64,000 nucleotides of DNA from CALAGB01 sp963789565 (GCA_963789565.1 CAWBKX010000002.1:2666001-2730000); one strand, 5' to 3'; positions 8,893-18,200 are shown, counted from the stretch's first letter. The notes: generated by a model from the letters alone, not told the origin. Numbers and translations: made by a program.

Positions 8893-9237
8893 AGCCCGCA
8901 GGCGAAGAATCTCTCACCAAATCCAATGGATTCCTGCATCAATCAACGGAGAGATCTTTCGACTCCGCTGCGCTCCGCTCAAGATGACAAGGGTGCGTCG
9001 GTGCCCTGAAGAGATGGCAAAGTCACTGCGTCCGACAACTGAGCCCCCAGGCGAAGAATCTCTCACCGGTTTCAATGGCGTACTCTTTCAACTACAGAGA
9101 GATCCTTCACTGCGGTTCAGGATGACAAGGGGGTCATTGATCGTCTCCCGGGGTGGCGAATCCTCTGTGGTCCACTACTCAGGATGGCAAAGTTCCTGTC
9201 CTGACAAATACAGACACCGGAATCGTCTGCAATCCGC
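8893..9237. repeat. tandem dispersed repeats right of the IS element
   Basis: No gene. A unit of about 100 bp occurs twice in direct orientation with a 149-bp period: 8889-8918 and 9038-9067 match at 29 of 30 positions, and both are followed by GAGATC-TTC and GATGACAAGGG blocks. The right arm (8978-9020) of the 43-bp inverted repeat lies in the first copy. A further IS-end-like copy (GAATCCTCTGTGGTCCACTA) is near 9155-9180. These look like a non-coding genomic repeat family rather than part of the IS. Confidence 0.65.
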
Positions 9238-10224
9238 TTACTCCGCCTGCTTAGGAGTCCCTAACAGTGGCGGTGTCCCCAGCTTTAGATAGCGCTGCAC
9301 GCTCGTGCGGTTGCGTGCTTCGTCCGCCAGTCCGAGCAACCTGAGCAGATCCTCCTCGGTTGCCCCATCGCGCGCCTGATCGACAGCAAACGTATCTCGC
9401 AACGACTGAGGCGAGACACGCCGATCGATTCCGGCTTCACGCGCCACCCGCTCCACCAGCTTGTTCATCGATTGCGGCAAGATCGAGATGATCGTCCCAT
9501 GCGGTTCTGATTCTCCCACCAGCGCGCGATAGAGCCGCGCGAACTCCTCGTTCGCCGCCAATCGCCGTTCACGCCCGCGGTGGCGTTGATTGTCGTAGTA
9601 CACGTAGATGATTGGCTGGTCGGGGTCGGAGAGGTCGACGTGCTCGTGCCGCAGCTGCAGCACTTCGGCGCGCGAGAGGCCAAGGCGCAGCATGAGCCAC
9701 ACCGCCGCCGCCGCGCGGGGACTGTCCGCTTCGGCAGCCGACAGCATGCGTACTTGTTCGTCGGCGAAGAGTGGACGCGGCGTCTTCAACGGAATGTGTT
9801 CGGGATAGAAGTCCTCGCTTGGATCTTTCTCCAGCACCTTGGCTCGCTCCACGAGAAACTTGAACATGCCTGAGACGGAGGTCAGCCGCCGTTTGCGGGT
9901 CGACTTGGTGTTGGTGTCGTCCAGGAAGAGGGCCACATCGCGACGTTTGATCTCACCGATCGGCTTGGGGCCGATCAGCAGCTCGAAGACGGAGAGATCG
10001 TAGCTGTAGGAGTTGACGGTGTTGCTGGGGTGCCCCGATTGCTCAAGATGGCGCCGGTACCAGTAGCGCGCCACGTCGAGTCCTGACTGTGGAGTTAGAT
10101 CCGGCATGACGGCGACGTGCCCGCGCATGCGGCCGTCCGGACCAAGCTGAAAGAGCGAGGGCTGAACCGCGGAACGGTCCTCTCCTCGAACGCCGTCGTC
10201 CTGCATCAAGTCGCTCGTGCTCAT
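9238..10224 (-). CDS. tyrosine recombinase / phage-type integrase, partly degenerate
   Basis: A 328-residue protein with a SAM-like core-binding domain (about 45-130; HLEQSGHPSNTVNSYSYDL) and a tyrosine-recombinase catalytic domain (about 150-315). The first catalytic Arg is in LGLSRAEVLQLRHEHVDL (R185), the second in SPQSLRDTFAVDQ (R276), and the nucleophile Tyr in SVQRYLKL (Y312). The usual His residues are missing: HxLRH reads QSLRD, and LGH reads LLGLAD. Activity is therefore uncertain, although some family members tolerate such changes. Upstream, a TTGACA promoter contains a LexA-like box in its spacer (10266-10294). The gene borders the repeat and IS region, so it may be a remnant of an integrated element. 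Confidence 0.85.
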   Translation of the reverse strand: MSTSDLMQDDGVRGEDRSAVQPSLFQLGPDGRMRGHVAVMPDLTPQSGLDVARYWYRRHLEQSGHPSNTVNSYSYDLSVFELLIGPKPIGEIKRRDVALFLDDTNTKSTRKRRLTSVSGMFKFLVERAKVLEKDPSEDFYPEHIPLKTPRPLFADEQVRMLSAAEADSPRAAAAVWLMLRLGLSRAEVLQLRHEHVDLSDPDQPIIYVYYDNQRHRGRERRLAANEEFARLYRALVGESEPHGTIISILPQSMNKLVERVAREAGIDRRVSPQSLRDTFAVDQARDGATEEDLLRLLGLADEARNRTSVQRYLKLGTPPLLGTPKQAE

Positions 10225-10265
10225 CGGGTGATCCTGACCGACATTCCGTGCGGACCGGACACTCT

Positions 10266-10294
10266 AGGCTAGCGAACACCTGTTCGTATGTCAA
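10266..10294 (-). promoter_or_regulatory. integrase promoter
   Basis: On the minus strand TTGACA (10289-10294) is followed by a 17-base spacer and TAGCCT (10266-10271), 42 bp upstream of the integrase ATG. The -35 is perfect and the -10 keeps the essential TA..-T. The spacer is almost entirely occupied by the palindrome CGAACAGGTGTTCG. Confidence 0.55.
10273..10286 (-). promoter_or_regulatory. LexA/SOS-box-like operator in the integrase promoter
   Basis: CGAACAGGTGTTCG on the minus strand: outer arms CGAAC and GTTCG are perfectly inverted around AGGT. It fits the Gram-positive/actinobacterial LexA box pattern CGAAC-R-N-R-Y-GTTCG at every position. It lies between the -35 and -10 elements, the position expected for repression. 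Regulation by LexA is inference. Confidence 0.55.
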
Positions 10295-10327
10295 GATGAA
10301 GAATGAGATCGAGAGGAGAATTGGCCA

Positions 10328-13300
10328 TTAGCCAAGTTGCGGCGCAGCTCGCGTGGCGGACGAGCGAAGCGCGTTTTCAGCCGCTGACATGATCTCGGCC
10401 GCTCGTGTTCCGTCGTTGGGGAAGCCGCCGATGCCCCATGAAATCGCGGGGATCGGGTGGTTGGAGGGGGCCTCAACGAGCGCGTCCACGATAGTCGTGA
10501 TCCGCGCACGGATGACGTTGCTGGTGACGCGCGGGACCAGGATGGCGAATTCGTCTCCGCCGTAGCGCGCGACGGTGTCCCCACCACGTACCTTGAGCCT
10601 CAAGACGTCGGCGATTGCCTTGAGCACCTCGTCACCGGCCCCATGTCCATGGGTGCGATTGATCGCTCGCATGCCCTGGACATCCAGAACAGCTACGGCC
10701 AGTTTGCCCGCGGTCATACGTGCCCGGTCGATCTCCTCGTCGAGTCGCTGGCAGAACTCGCGATGGTTCAAGAGACCGGTCAGTGGGTCGCGATTGGCGT
10801 TCCGTTTGAGGCGATCATGCAGGTTCGCCACCTGAATCGCTTGCGCCACATAGGTGGCTACGATCTCCAGTACGTGCTGGTCCGATGGCGAGTAGGCGGA
10901 TGGGTCGGGATGCTCAAGGGAAAGAACTCCGGCGCAATGGCCGTCGACGACGAGCGGTACCGCCAGCACGGAGCGCATCAGGCGATGGCCCGTAGCGATG
11001 TAGCGCGCGTCCTCCAGCACATCGGGAACATTCTGCGATACGCCATGCGCCGCGACCCAACCCACGATGCCCTGTCCGCGCGGGATCACCAGTGCCTTGC
11101 GACGGCGCTGATTGGCGATGGCGATGAGATCTCCCGTGTTCGGATCCTGTCCGAAGATCTCGCAGACCGACTCCGGGAATTCGGTGCTCATGAGTTCATT
11201 CAGGCGGTGCAAGAAGCGATCCAGGTCGACCAGCGCCCCGATCTCGGTGGTGATGCGCTGCAGCAGTCCAAATCCGCGTGCTTCAGAACCAACGACCCGC
11301 TTCAAATGCAATTCACGCGTCCCCGAGCTTCGCGGATTGGCCGCCATCGGTGCGATTCCGCCCGCCTTGACCACCTGCAGAAAGGCCGACGCAACCTTGG
11401 GGTGGAAGTGAGAACCACTGCAGCGAGCGACCTCTTGCAGCGCCTGATCGATGGTGCGTGCCCGCCGATACGGACGATCCGAGGTCATGGTGTCAAACGC
11501 GTCGGCCAGACCCACGATGGCCGCGCCGAGCGGGATGTCGTTGCCGCCGAGCTGATCCGGGTAACCTCGTCCGTCGAAACGTTCGTGGTGATGACGAACC
11601 AAGGGGACGACCGCGGCCAGGGCCGGGTTGTCGCCCAAAATACGTGCACCCAGGTCTGGATGCCGCTGCATCATGGCCCATTCATCAGGCGCCAGTTCGT
11701 CGGGCTTCTGCAACACCCGGTCCGGAATACCAATCTTGCCGACGTCGTGCAGCAGACCGGCGAGTTCGATGATCTCCACCTCGCTGGCTGTCATGGTGAG
11801 CGCCTCGGCGATCTTGCGGCAATAGGCCGAGACCTGCCAGGAATGGTTATGGGTGAACGGATCCTTGGCATCGACAGCCGCCGCTAGGGATTCGACGGTG
11901 GCGCGATAGAGATCCTGCGAGCGGTCGGCCAGGCGTGCGCGATCGAGGGCCGTGGCGATCTGATAGCCGATCAACCGCAGGAACGAGACGTCATCGTCCG
12001 ACGGACGGCCAGTGCTGCTGCTGTAGACGGCGAGCGCGCCGAGCAAGCTGTCGCTTCCGGCCGTCAACGGCAGAGCCCAGACAGCGCGGAAGTTGAGGCC
12101 GGTCTCGGTGGTCCGCGAATCTGCCGACCACTCCGGATCAGCCAGGATGTCTTCAACCACCACTAACGATCGTCGATGGACCGCTTTCCCACAGGCTCCA
12201 TGACCCAGCGCCAGATGCGCGTTGGCGGTTACGAAGGGGAGCGGAAGGCCATATGCAGCGGCCATGACCAGGCGGTCCGATTGTTCCTGAAAGAAATGAA
12301 GCGACGCTTTGCCGCTGCCGAAGGCGGCCGCGCAAACCTCGACGGCGATTTCCGCCATCGATTGCTGCGTAGTCGCCCGGTTCAGTCGTTCTGCCAGCTC
12401 ACGAACAGTGTTCAGAATTTGGTTTTGCCGGGTGCGAATCTGAATGAGCTGCCTTTGTCGCAACGTTACGGCGATGACACTGGCGAACTGTTGGGCGTCC
12501 TCGATCTCGTCGGCACCATATGGCCGGTTGTTCGATCGGAAGAGACACAGTTCGCCGAAGCGGATATCGCCACTTTCGATGGCGGCAACCAGGCGCGCCG
12601 GATACTGGGCCAGCAGTCGGTCGGTGGCGCTGCCGGGCATTATCGACGTCAATCCATCACCAGAAATCAACGTGTCGATCGCGTCCTGCTGAATTGACTG
12701 ACGCGCCAATCGTTCGAATCCAGTGTCGCCGAGGCAGACCGTGCGTTCCGCCGGCGGAAGCGTCACATCGCGCAGGTGGACGACCGCGCCGTCGACGCGC
12801 ACGATGCCACCACCGATCGCGAGCACGTCACGCAGGACGGTCGCCAGAGGCTCATCACCGAGGAGCGCCGCCATCACGCGTGCCCAACCGCGCCACTGAT
12901 CCATCCCCGCCGCGTCGTCCGACGAACGCAGTTTCTCGCCGACGGCTAATCCAATGGCGTGAGCGGCGCGCTTCATGACGTCCTTGGCATTTGTATCGAG
13001 CTTCAGGTGGATGTCATCGAAGAGTAGGAGCCCGCCGACCCAGCGCCCGTTCGTGGCGAGCGGAAAGAGCTGGACGGCACGCACCGGAGCCGACGCGAGT
13101 GCAGGGTGCCTGCTGTCCGTTTGGCGGTTCTGCGTCGCGTCGTAGCTCAGCGGCTTCAGCTCGGTCTTGAGTAGCAGACTGATCTCCTGGTTGTAGAGGA
13201 TCTCACCCAGCCAGGAGCCGGTGGCCGTGGCGATCTCGTTGACCGTATGCCGGGCCGAGACCGTCGGAAGTTCACCTGGTCCGCTAATGGCCAGGGCGCA

Positions 13301-14017
13301 GCCGACCTCAAATGATTGCGAAACCGTCTCGGTGATGCGATGGAAGAGCGCCTGAATCGATTTGGATTCGACGATCGCGCCCTGGATTGCATCGAGCAAG
13401 TCAACCGACGGACCGGAGGTCGGCGTGCGCACGAGCTTGGTGACGCGCTCTACCGCCGGAGCGGCGTGATTCGCGAGAAGCGACAGAAGGTTCGCCTCGT
13501 CGGAAGAGAAGCTCGGGACGCGAAACGACTGCACAGTTACGGAGCCGATCTGTCCGTCGTTTCCATCAATTGACGTCCTCAGCTCGGCGGGCCTTGAGTC
13601 AGCTCCATCGTTCGGGTCAGGAGCGCCGGAGAACAGCTCTCCCGTGCGAATCGGGAGCCGTGGTTCGTTCCGCTGCATCATGAGAGGCTTGCTGCTCACT
13701 GGGTTGGACTGTCGCGGCGTGGCGTCCCAGCGGCGCAGCGAAACGGTAGGCAAATTGTCGATCCCGCTCCGAACCGGAATCCCGCCGAGCTCGAGCTGCA
13801 GTTTATCGATCGGCAAGAGTGCCGAGGCAGCCGCCTGAAGCGCCGCGGCCACATCGTCGAGTCTGGTCGCAGCCGACACTGACTCGATCAATCGTCGCAC
13901 GACGTCACCCAGCATAGTATGTTGGTGCGAATCCTCGGACACCCTATACTCTCCGAAAATCACGCCAGCTTCTGCGTTGTTCAAGTCGAATGGTTCGGGG
14001 TTCCCGGTGCGTGCCAC
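10328..14017 (-). CDS. multi-GAF, HD-GYP and GGDEF cyclic-di-GMP turnover protein
   Basis: A 1229-residue cytosolic signalling protein. The first 540 residues are GAF-like sensor regions, and a clearer GAF domain spans about 540-695 (LGHGACGKAV). An HD-GYP phosphodiesterase domain (about 703-890) carries the HD pair in LAGLLHDVGKIGIPDRVL (757-758) and HHERFDGRGYP (810-820). A further GAF (about 920-1065) precedes a GGDEF diguanylate cyclase domain (1075-1225) with intact YGGDEF (1152-1157) and an RxxD inhibitory site, RGGD (1144-1147). Both synthesis and breakdown of c-di-GMP are therefore possible. The GTG start at 14017 is supported by GGAG 6 bases upstream. No membrane segment is seen. It lies 87 bp downstream of a paralogue of the same architecture. 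Confidence 0.9.
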   Translation of the reverse strand: MARTGNPEPFDLNNAEAGVIFGEYRVSEDSHQHTMLGDVVRRLIESVSAATRLDDVAAALQAAASALLPIDKLQLELGGIPVRSGIDNLPTVSLRRWDATPRQSNPVSSKPLMMQRNEPRLPIRTGELFSGAPDPNDGADSRPAELRTSIDGNDGQIGSVTVQSFRVPSFSSDEANLLSLLANHAAPAVERVTKLVRTPTSGPSVDLLDAIQGAIVESKSIQALFHRITETVSQSFEVGCALAISGPGELPTVSARHTVNEIATATGSWLGEILYNQEISLLLKTELKPLSYDATQNRQTDSRHPALASAPVRAVQLFPLATNGRWVGGLLLFDDIHLKLDTNAKDVMKRAAHAIGLAVGEKLRSSDDAAGMDQWRGWARVMAALLGDEPLATVLRDVLAIGGGIVRVDGAVVHLRDVTLPPAERTVCLGDTGFERLARQSIQQDAIDTLISGDGLTSIMPGSATDRLLAQYPARLVAAIESGDIRFGELCLFRSNNRPYGADEIEDAQQFASVIAVTLRQRQLIQIRTRQNQILNTVRELAERLNRATTQQSMAEIAVEVCAAAFGSGKASLHFFQEQSDRLVMAAAYGLPLPFVTANAHLALGHGACGKAVHRRSLVVVEDILADPEWSADSRTTETGLNFRAVWALPLTAGSDSLLGALAVYSSSTGRPSDDDVSFLRLIGYQIATALDRARLADRSQDLYRATVESLAAAVDAKDPFTHNHSWQVSAYCRKIAEALTMTASEVEIIELAGLLHDVGKIGIPDRVLQKPDELAPDEWAMMQRHPDLGARILGDNPALAAVVPLVRHHHERFDGRGYPDQLGGNDIPLGAAIVGLADAFDTMTSDRPYRRARTIDQALQEVARCSGSHFHPKVASAFLQVVKAGGIAPMAANPRSSGTRELHLKRVVGSEARGFGLLQRITTEIGALVDLDRFLHRLNELMSTEFPESVCEIFGQDPNTGDLIAIANQRRRKALVIPRGQGIVGWVAAHGVSQNVPDVLEDARYIATGHRLMRSVLAVPLVVDGHCAGVLSLEHPDPSAYSPSDQHVLEIVATYVAQAIQVANLHDRLKRNANRDPLTGLLNHREFCQRLDEEIDRARMTAGKLAVAVLDVQGMRAINRTHGHGAGDEVLKAIADVLRLKVRGGDTVARYGGDEFAILVPRVTSNVIRARITTIVDALVEAPSNHPIPAISWGIGGFPNDGTRAAEIMSAAENALRSSATRAAPQLG

Positions 14018-14104
14018 CGGATACTCCGAGTATCACAGTCCCATACGTACGTTCGCATAAGAACGAGGTCTTGTTCGCTTCGGGACTCAAGTCCTGGTCG
14101 CGCG

Positions 14105-16636
14105 TCATTCGGACGCGTCCTGATCACTCGTAGCCACCCCTGAATCGACGGCGCGTTGCTTGGCGGCGTACATGGCCGCATCGGCTTGCGCCACGAGTTC
14201 GGTTGGACGACGACCATCTTCAGGGAAGCTGGCGATGCCCCAGGAGACGTTTGGGAGTTGCTGGTCGCCCTCGGCTGTTTTGATCCGTTTCTCAATGGCA
14301 TGCATGCGTCGCTCGACCAGATCGCGCGACGCGCCGGGCATGATCAGCGCGAACTCGTCGCCTCCGTAACGCGCCACGGCATCCTCATGCCGCACCGCGC
14401 CGCTCAGAATGGCGGCGAGTCGCCGAATGACCACATCGCCCCATACGTGCCCCATTGAGTCGTTGACCAGTTTGAAGTCGTCCACGTCAATAATGGCGAC
14501 CGAAACGCGCCCTTTGGATCGTGTCGCGCGTTCGATTTCGGATTCGAGGGTGCGATAGAAGGCTCGATGGTTGAGCAGGCCGGTCATCGAGTCGACATCG
14601 TTCAGTTGTTTGACCTGGCTGTGTAGCTCGGCCACCTGCACCGCGCGTGCCACGTACGACGCCACGGTTTCGAGCACGCGTTCGTCCGTCCTCGAATAGG
14701 CTGCCTCCTTGGGAGACTCAAGATTCAGAACGCCGATGCATTCATCATCGAGGAGCATGGGCACGGCCAGCTCGGAGCGTACCGGCACGTCACTCACGGG
14801 GAAGTAGCGTGGGTCGTCGCGAACGTCGGGAATGTTCTGCACTTTGCCGTTTTGCGCCACCCAGCCAACCACGCCGTGGTCCATCTGCAGTATGTAGACG
14901 CCGTTGTGCACCAAATGTGGTCTGGTGCCGTCCGGAATCGCCACGAGATGGTCATGTTCTTTATCGCGAATGAAGATGTCGACGGTCGAATGCTGGAATT
15001 CTCCTTCGATGATCTCTTTGAGCCGCGTGAGGAAACGGACGATCTCGATTAGCTCGCCCACCTCATTCGAAATGCGCTGCAACAGGACAAACGCGCGCGC
15101 CTCGGCACCGATCCAGCGATGCAGGTCCAACTCTCCGGTCTGAGCTGGCGCGGGTACGTCGACCTTGATCGTGCCGCGTCGGATGGCCTGACTGAACTTC
15201 TGCACGATGTCCGCGTCGAACTGGGAGCCGCCGAGACTCTCGAGTGTCTGTAAGGTTCGCTCGACAGTCCAGGGTGATTGATACGGACGGCCCGTCACCA
15301 GCGTGTCAAAGGCCTCGACGACGCTGATGATGCGCGCGCCGACCGGAATCTCGTCCCCAGTCAGCCCGGTCGGATAGCCCGTGCCGTCGTAGCGCTCGTG
15401 ATGATGGCGGATCAATGGAATAACAGGGGAGAGCGCCGGGAATGACCCGGCCAACGCGCTCCCAACCTCAGGATGACGACGGATGAGATCCCAATCGCTC
15501 GGATCAAGCTCTCCCGACATCTGAAGCACGCGATCCGGCACGCCGATCTTGCCGACGTCGTGAAGCAATCCAGCGACCTCAATGATTGAGACGTCGGCGC
15601 TCGACAAACCAAGCTGCTCGGCGATCTGTTTGCTGTAGCGGGCGACCCGAGCCGCATGGTGGCGCGTGAACGCATCACGCGCGTCGACGGCGTCGGCAAC
15701 GGCACGAGCCGCTGACCAAAAGAGCGAGGTTTTCTGTTGAGACTCAAGTGACCGTTCGATAGCCGCCGATGCCTGCTCGCAGAGCAGGCTGACGGTCGGC
15801 AAATTGACAGTCGGGTGAACGCCGTTCGTCCAGAAGCACGTCACCGCACCGAGCGGAGCTCCTTGCGTCGAAGTGATCGGAAAGATGTCGAACAACCAGC
15901 CGTCTGCGGCCTGCTCGCTGCCGTTGGCAGCAGAGTCGCCTTCGGACAAACGGTTGCTGTAGAAGCCATCCCTGATCGGTGTCGGTCCATCGCTCGCGGC
16001 GGTGACCAACGCGGAATCACCGTCGAGCAGCTCCACGACGACCCCAGTGGCCTGAAGCTCAGTACGGAAATAAGACGCAATTCGACGACAGACGCTGTCG
16101 AAGTCGCCGCTTGCATTCAAATCGCGCGCGAACCGACTTAGACGCTTCAGGCACTCCAGATCCGGAACACTGCAGTTCCAACCACCAACGTGTTCGAGCA
16201 CGCGGCGCATCACCGGCGATGCGTTTGCCCACGAATTGCTCGCCTCGAGCGGTCTCGTTTGCTGACGGCGGTAGAGCCAGAGATCACCAACGGTTCCCTT
16301 GCCACCACCGATTTTGAGGTGGTTCCAGGTTGTGCGCGGTGCTGAGTGTGTCCGTCTATCGTCGGATGTTCTGGTCAGGACCAGTGCGTCATGAATGATG
16401 TGAGGAAATGTAGCCGAGAACCCAGGAGCGACGTCGGCGTGAAACCAACCGGTGGCTCGCGGCAGATCTGGGTGTGCCAGCGCCAGCACCACGCCGTCCG
16501 CGTCGCCGATGTCACGTGTTGCGCGCCGCATCAGACTGAGGACGCGTTCCACTTCAGATTCCGAGCTCGTCGTGGACGACGGAGCTCCTTCTTCAACAAC
16601 ACTTCGAGTCATCGCGATTGCAATATCCTTCGGCAT
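14105..16636 (-). CDS. GAF, HD-GYP, GAF and GGDEF cyclic-di-GMP turnover protein
   Basis: An 843-residue paralogue of the downstream gene. After an unassigned N-terminal 160 residues, a GAF-like region (about 165-295) leads into HD-GYP (about 305-490; HD at 359-360 in LLHDVGKIGVPDRVL, HHERYDGTGYP at 412-422). A second GAF (about 525-670; MDHGVVGWVAQNGKVQNIPD) and a GGDEF domain (about 680-830; YGGDEF 757-762, RHED inhibitory site 749-752) follow. All catalytic signatures look intact. The HD-GYP to GGDEF portion is closely similar to that of the neighbour, indicating a tandem duplication followed by divergence of the sensor N-terminus. The start ATG 16636 has GGTGG close upstream. Confidence 0.9.
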   Translation of the reverse strand: MPKDIAIAMTRSVVEEGAPSSTTSSESEVERVLSLMRRATRDIGDADGVVLALAHPDLPRATGWFHADVAPGFSATFPHIIHDALVLTRTSDDRRTHSAPRTTWNHLKIGGGKGTVGDLWLYRRQQTRPLEASNSWANASPVMRRVLEHVGGWNCSVPDLECLKRLSRFARDLNASGDFDSVCRRIASYFRTELQATGVVVELLDGDSALVTAASDGPTPIRDGFYSNRLSEGDSAANGSEQAADGWLFDIFPITSTQGAPLGAVTCFWTNGVHPTVNLPTVSLLCEQASAAIERSLESQQKTSLFWSAARAVADAVDARDAFTRHHAARVARYSKQIAEQLGLSSADVSIIEVAGLLHDVGKIGVPDRVLQMSGELDPSDWDLIRRHPEVGSALAGSFPALSPVIPLIRHHHERYDGTGYPTGLTGDEIPVGARIISVVEAFDTLVTGRPYQSPWTVERTLQTLESLGGSQFDADIVQKFSQAIRRGTIKVDVPAPAQTGELDLHRWIGAEARAFVLLQRISNEVGELIEIVRFLTRLKEIIEGEFQHSTVDIFIRDKEHDHLVAIPDGTRPHLVHNGVYILQMDHGVVGWVAQNGKVQNIPDVRDDPRYFPVSDVPVRSELAVPMLLDDECIGVLNLESPKEAAYSRTDERVLETVASYVARAVQVAELHSQVKQLNDVDSMTGLLNHRAFYRTLESEIERATRSKGRVSVAIIDVDDFKLVNDSMGHVWGDVVIRRLAAILSGAVRHEDAVARYGGDEFALIMPGASRDLVERRMHAIEKRIKTAEGDQQLPNVSWGIASFPEDGRRPTELVAQADAAMYAAKQRAVDSGVATSDQDASE

Positions 16637-16925
16637 TGGTCCACCGCACGCCGCGACCTACCCCACTGACTTGTCTTACCAGCCTACGGATCGGAATTCG
16701 TCCCGAGAATAGGAATCTGGTCGCAATATTTCACAGGAGTGCGCCAAATCATGGGCAAAACCAAGATTTCGAGAGCAATTCGACGCGAAGTCCGATGTCA
16801 TTCGATGGACGAAGGTGCCGCGCAGCGAACCGAAGAACGGAAACTGGCCATGATTGCGACGTTTTTCGGATAGCGCCATGCCGCATTGCAAGGCAAGATT
16901 GGTCGCGCACGAGTACGGAGGTTGA

Positions 16926-18200
16926 GTGGGGACGCGCGCTCGCTTTGCAATCCAAAACCTGAAGTCCAGAGCGAATCTTTTCCCGAGATCGCTGTGGCTG
17001 CTGGCGTTCGCCAATTTCGTTCTCTTCGCCGCCCGTGGGATGACCATCCCATTCATGGTGATCTTCTTCGGACAGGTCGTCGGACTCGGTGTCGGCCTGG
17101 TTGGAGCGGGAATCGCTGCCAGCTCGATCGTGGGTGTGGCCTTCACGCTCGTTGCGGCCGGAACGATCGACCGTTTCGGCGCGCGCACGATGCTGATCGT
17201 GACGATCGCCGGGACGGGAATTACCACGGCGTTTTTCCCGTTTTCTACAACCCGCCTCCTCTTCTTCGCCATCATGATTCTGCAAGGGCTCTTCTCGCAG
17301 CTGTATTGGCCGTCGTCTGATGCGCTGGCGACGTCGCTGGTTCCCATGTCGAAGGCAGGTGAGATGTTCGCCATGCTGCGGGTAGCGAACGCACTGGGTA
17401 TCGGTGCGGGTGGTCTCGTTGGCGGGTTGATCGTTGCGGGCGGGACGGAGTCGGAGTATCGAGTCCTCTACTTTGCGGCAGCGTCCGGCATTCTCATTGC
17501 CGGAGTTCTGGTCACGATTCTGATCCGCCCAGCGAAGCGGGCGGTATCGACTATTGCCGCGGGTGATGCGACGACCGTCGGCAGTTGGGGCGACGTGCTG
17601 CGTGACCGGCGTTTCATGTTCAGTCAGATCGTGATGTTCATCTTGCTGGCCGCATTCACTCAGCTACAGGTCAGCGCTCCGCCATACTTGAAAGCGCAGG
17701 CCGGCATCGACGAAGCCTGGATCGGACTGCTCTTTAGCATCAATACGCTGATCGTAGTGGTGGCCCAGCTCTGGATGGCCCGTAAGGTCGCACGGTGGGG
17801 GCGCGGCTTCACGCTCGCGTTCGCGGCATTCTTCTGGGCGATCTCGTTCGTCATGATCGGTGCCAGCCCATGGTTGAGCGTCCTGCCATTCATCGCTATC
17901 GTGGTCTACACGGTGGGCGAGATGATGTTCATGCCGACGTCTGGGGTGATCGTGGTGGAGCTCGCGCCAGAGCATCTGCGCGGTCGCTATCTGGCTTTTG
18001 GGAGCGTTATCTGGGGCATGGCCTGGGGACTCTCGTCGTGGGCGAGTGGTGCCGTGCTGGGTTCCGCGCATCCCATCGTTCTGTGGCCCGCCTTGATCGT
18101 TGTTCTGGCGATTGGCGCGGTCGGCGGAATCCTCTTCGACCGGCAGTCGTCGATGCCAACCTTGACTCCCCAACGAATCGGCGTCGCCGACTCCGATTGA
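16926..18200 (+). CDS. MFS transporter (drug/metabolite efflux type)
   Basis: A 424-residue membrane protein with about 12 hydrophobic segments, beginning with LWLLAFANFVLFAARGMTIP. The conserved loop between TM2 and TM3 reads AAGTIDRFGART, the motif-A position of the major facilitator superfamily. A second internal repeat begins near residue 215 (FMFSQIVMFILLAAFTQLQV), and the central region shows VGEMMFMPTSGVIVVELAPEH, common in bacterial multidrug-type MFS proteins. The substrate cannot be told. The start is GTG 16926 with GGAGG five bases upstream. It is divergent from the c-di-GMP gene; the 289-bp gap between them holds no clear feature. Confidence 0.85.
   Translation: MGTRARFAIQNLKSRANLFPRSLWLLAFANFVLFAARGMTIPFMVIFFGQVVGLGVGLVGAGIAASSIVGVAFTLVAAGTIDRFGARTMLIVTIAGTGITTAFFPFSTTRLLFFAIMILQGLFSQLYWPSSDALATSLVPMSKAGEMFAMLRVANALGIGAGGLVGGLIVAGGTESEYRVLYFAAASGILIAGVLVTILIRPAKRAVSTIAAGDATTVGSWGDVLRDRRFMFSQIVMFILLAAFTQLQVSAPPYLKAQAGIDEAWIGLLFSINTLIVVVAQLWMARKVARWGRGFTLAFAAFFWAISFVMIGASPWLSVLPFIAIVVYTVGEMMFMPTSGVIVVELAPEHLRGRYLAFGSVIWGMAWGLSSWASGAVLGSAHPIVLWPALIVVLAIGAVGGILFDRQSSMPTLTPQRIGVADSD

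Noticed and set aside
7651..9009. A 452-codon rightward frame opposite the IS630 transposase
   Set aside because: It is the antisense of the DDE transposase in GC-rich DNA; the conserved motifs are all on the minus strand.
10457..11887. Long rightward frame opposite the c-di-GMP protein gene
   Set aside because: HD-GYP and GGDEF motifs are read from the minus strand; the plus frame has no recognisable protein features.
12700..12730. A CGTTCGAATCC string that resembles a tRNA T-arm
   Set aside because: It lies inside the conserved GAF/HD-GYP/GGDEF coding region and no acceptor stem, D-arm or anticodon arm can be drawn around it.
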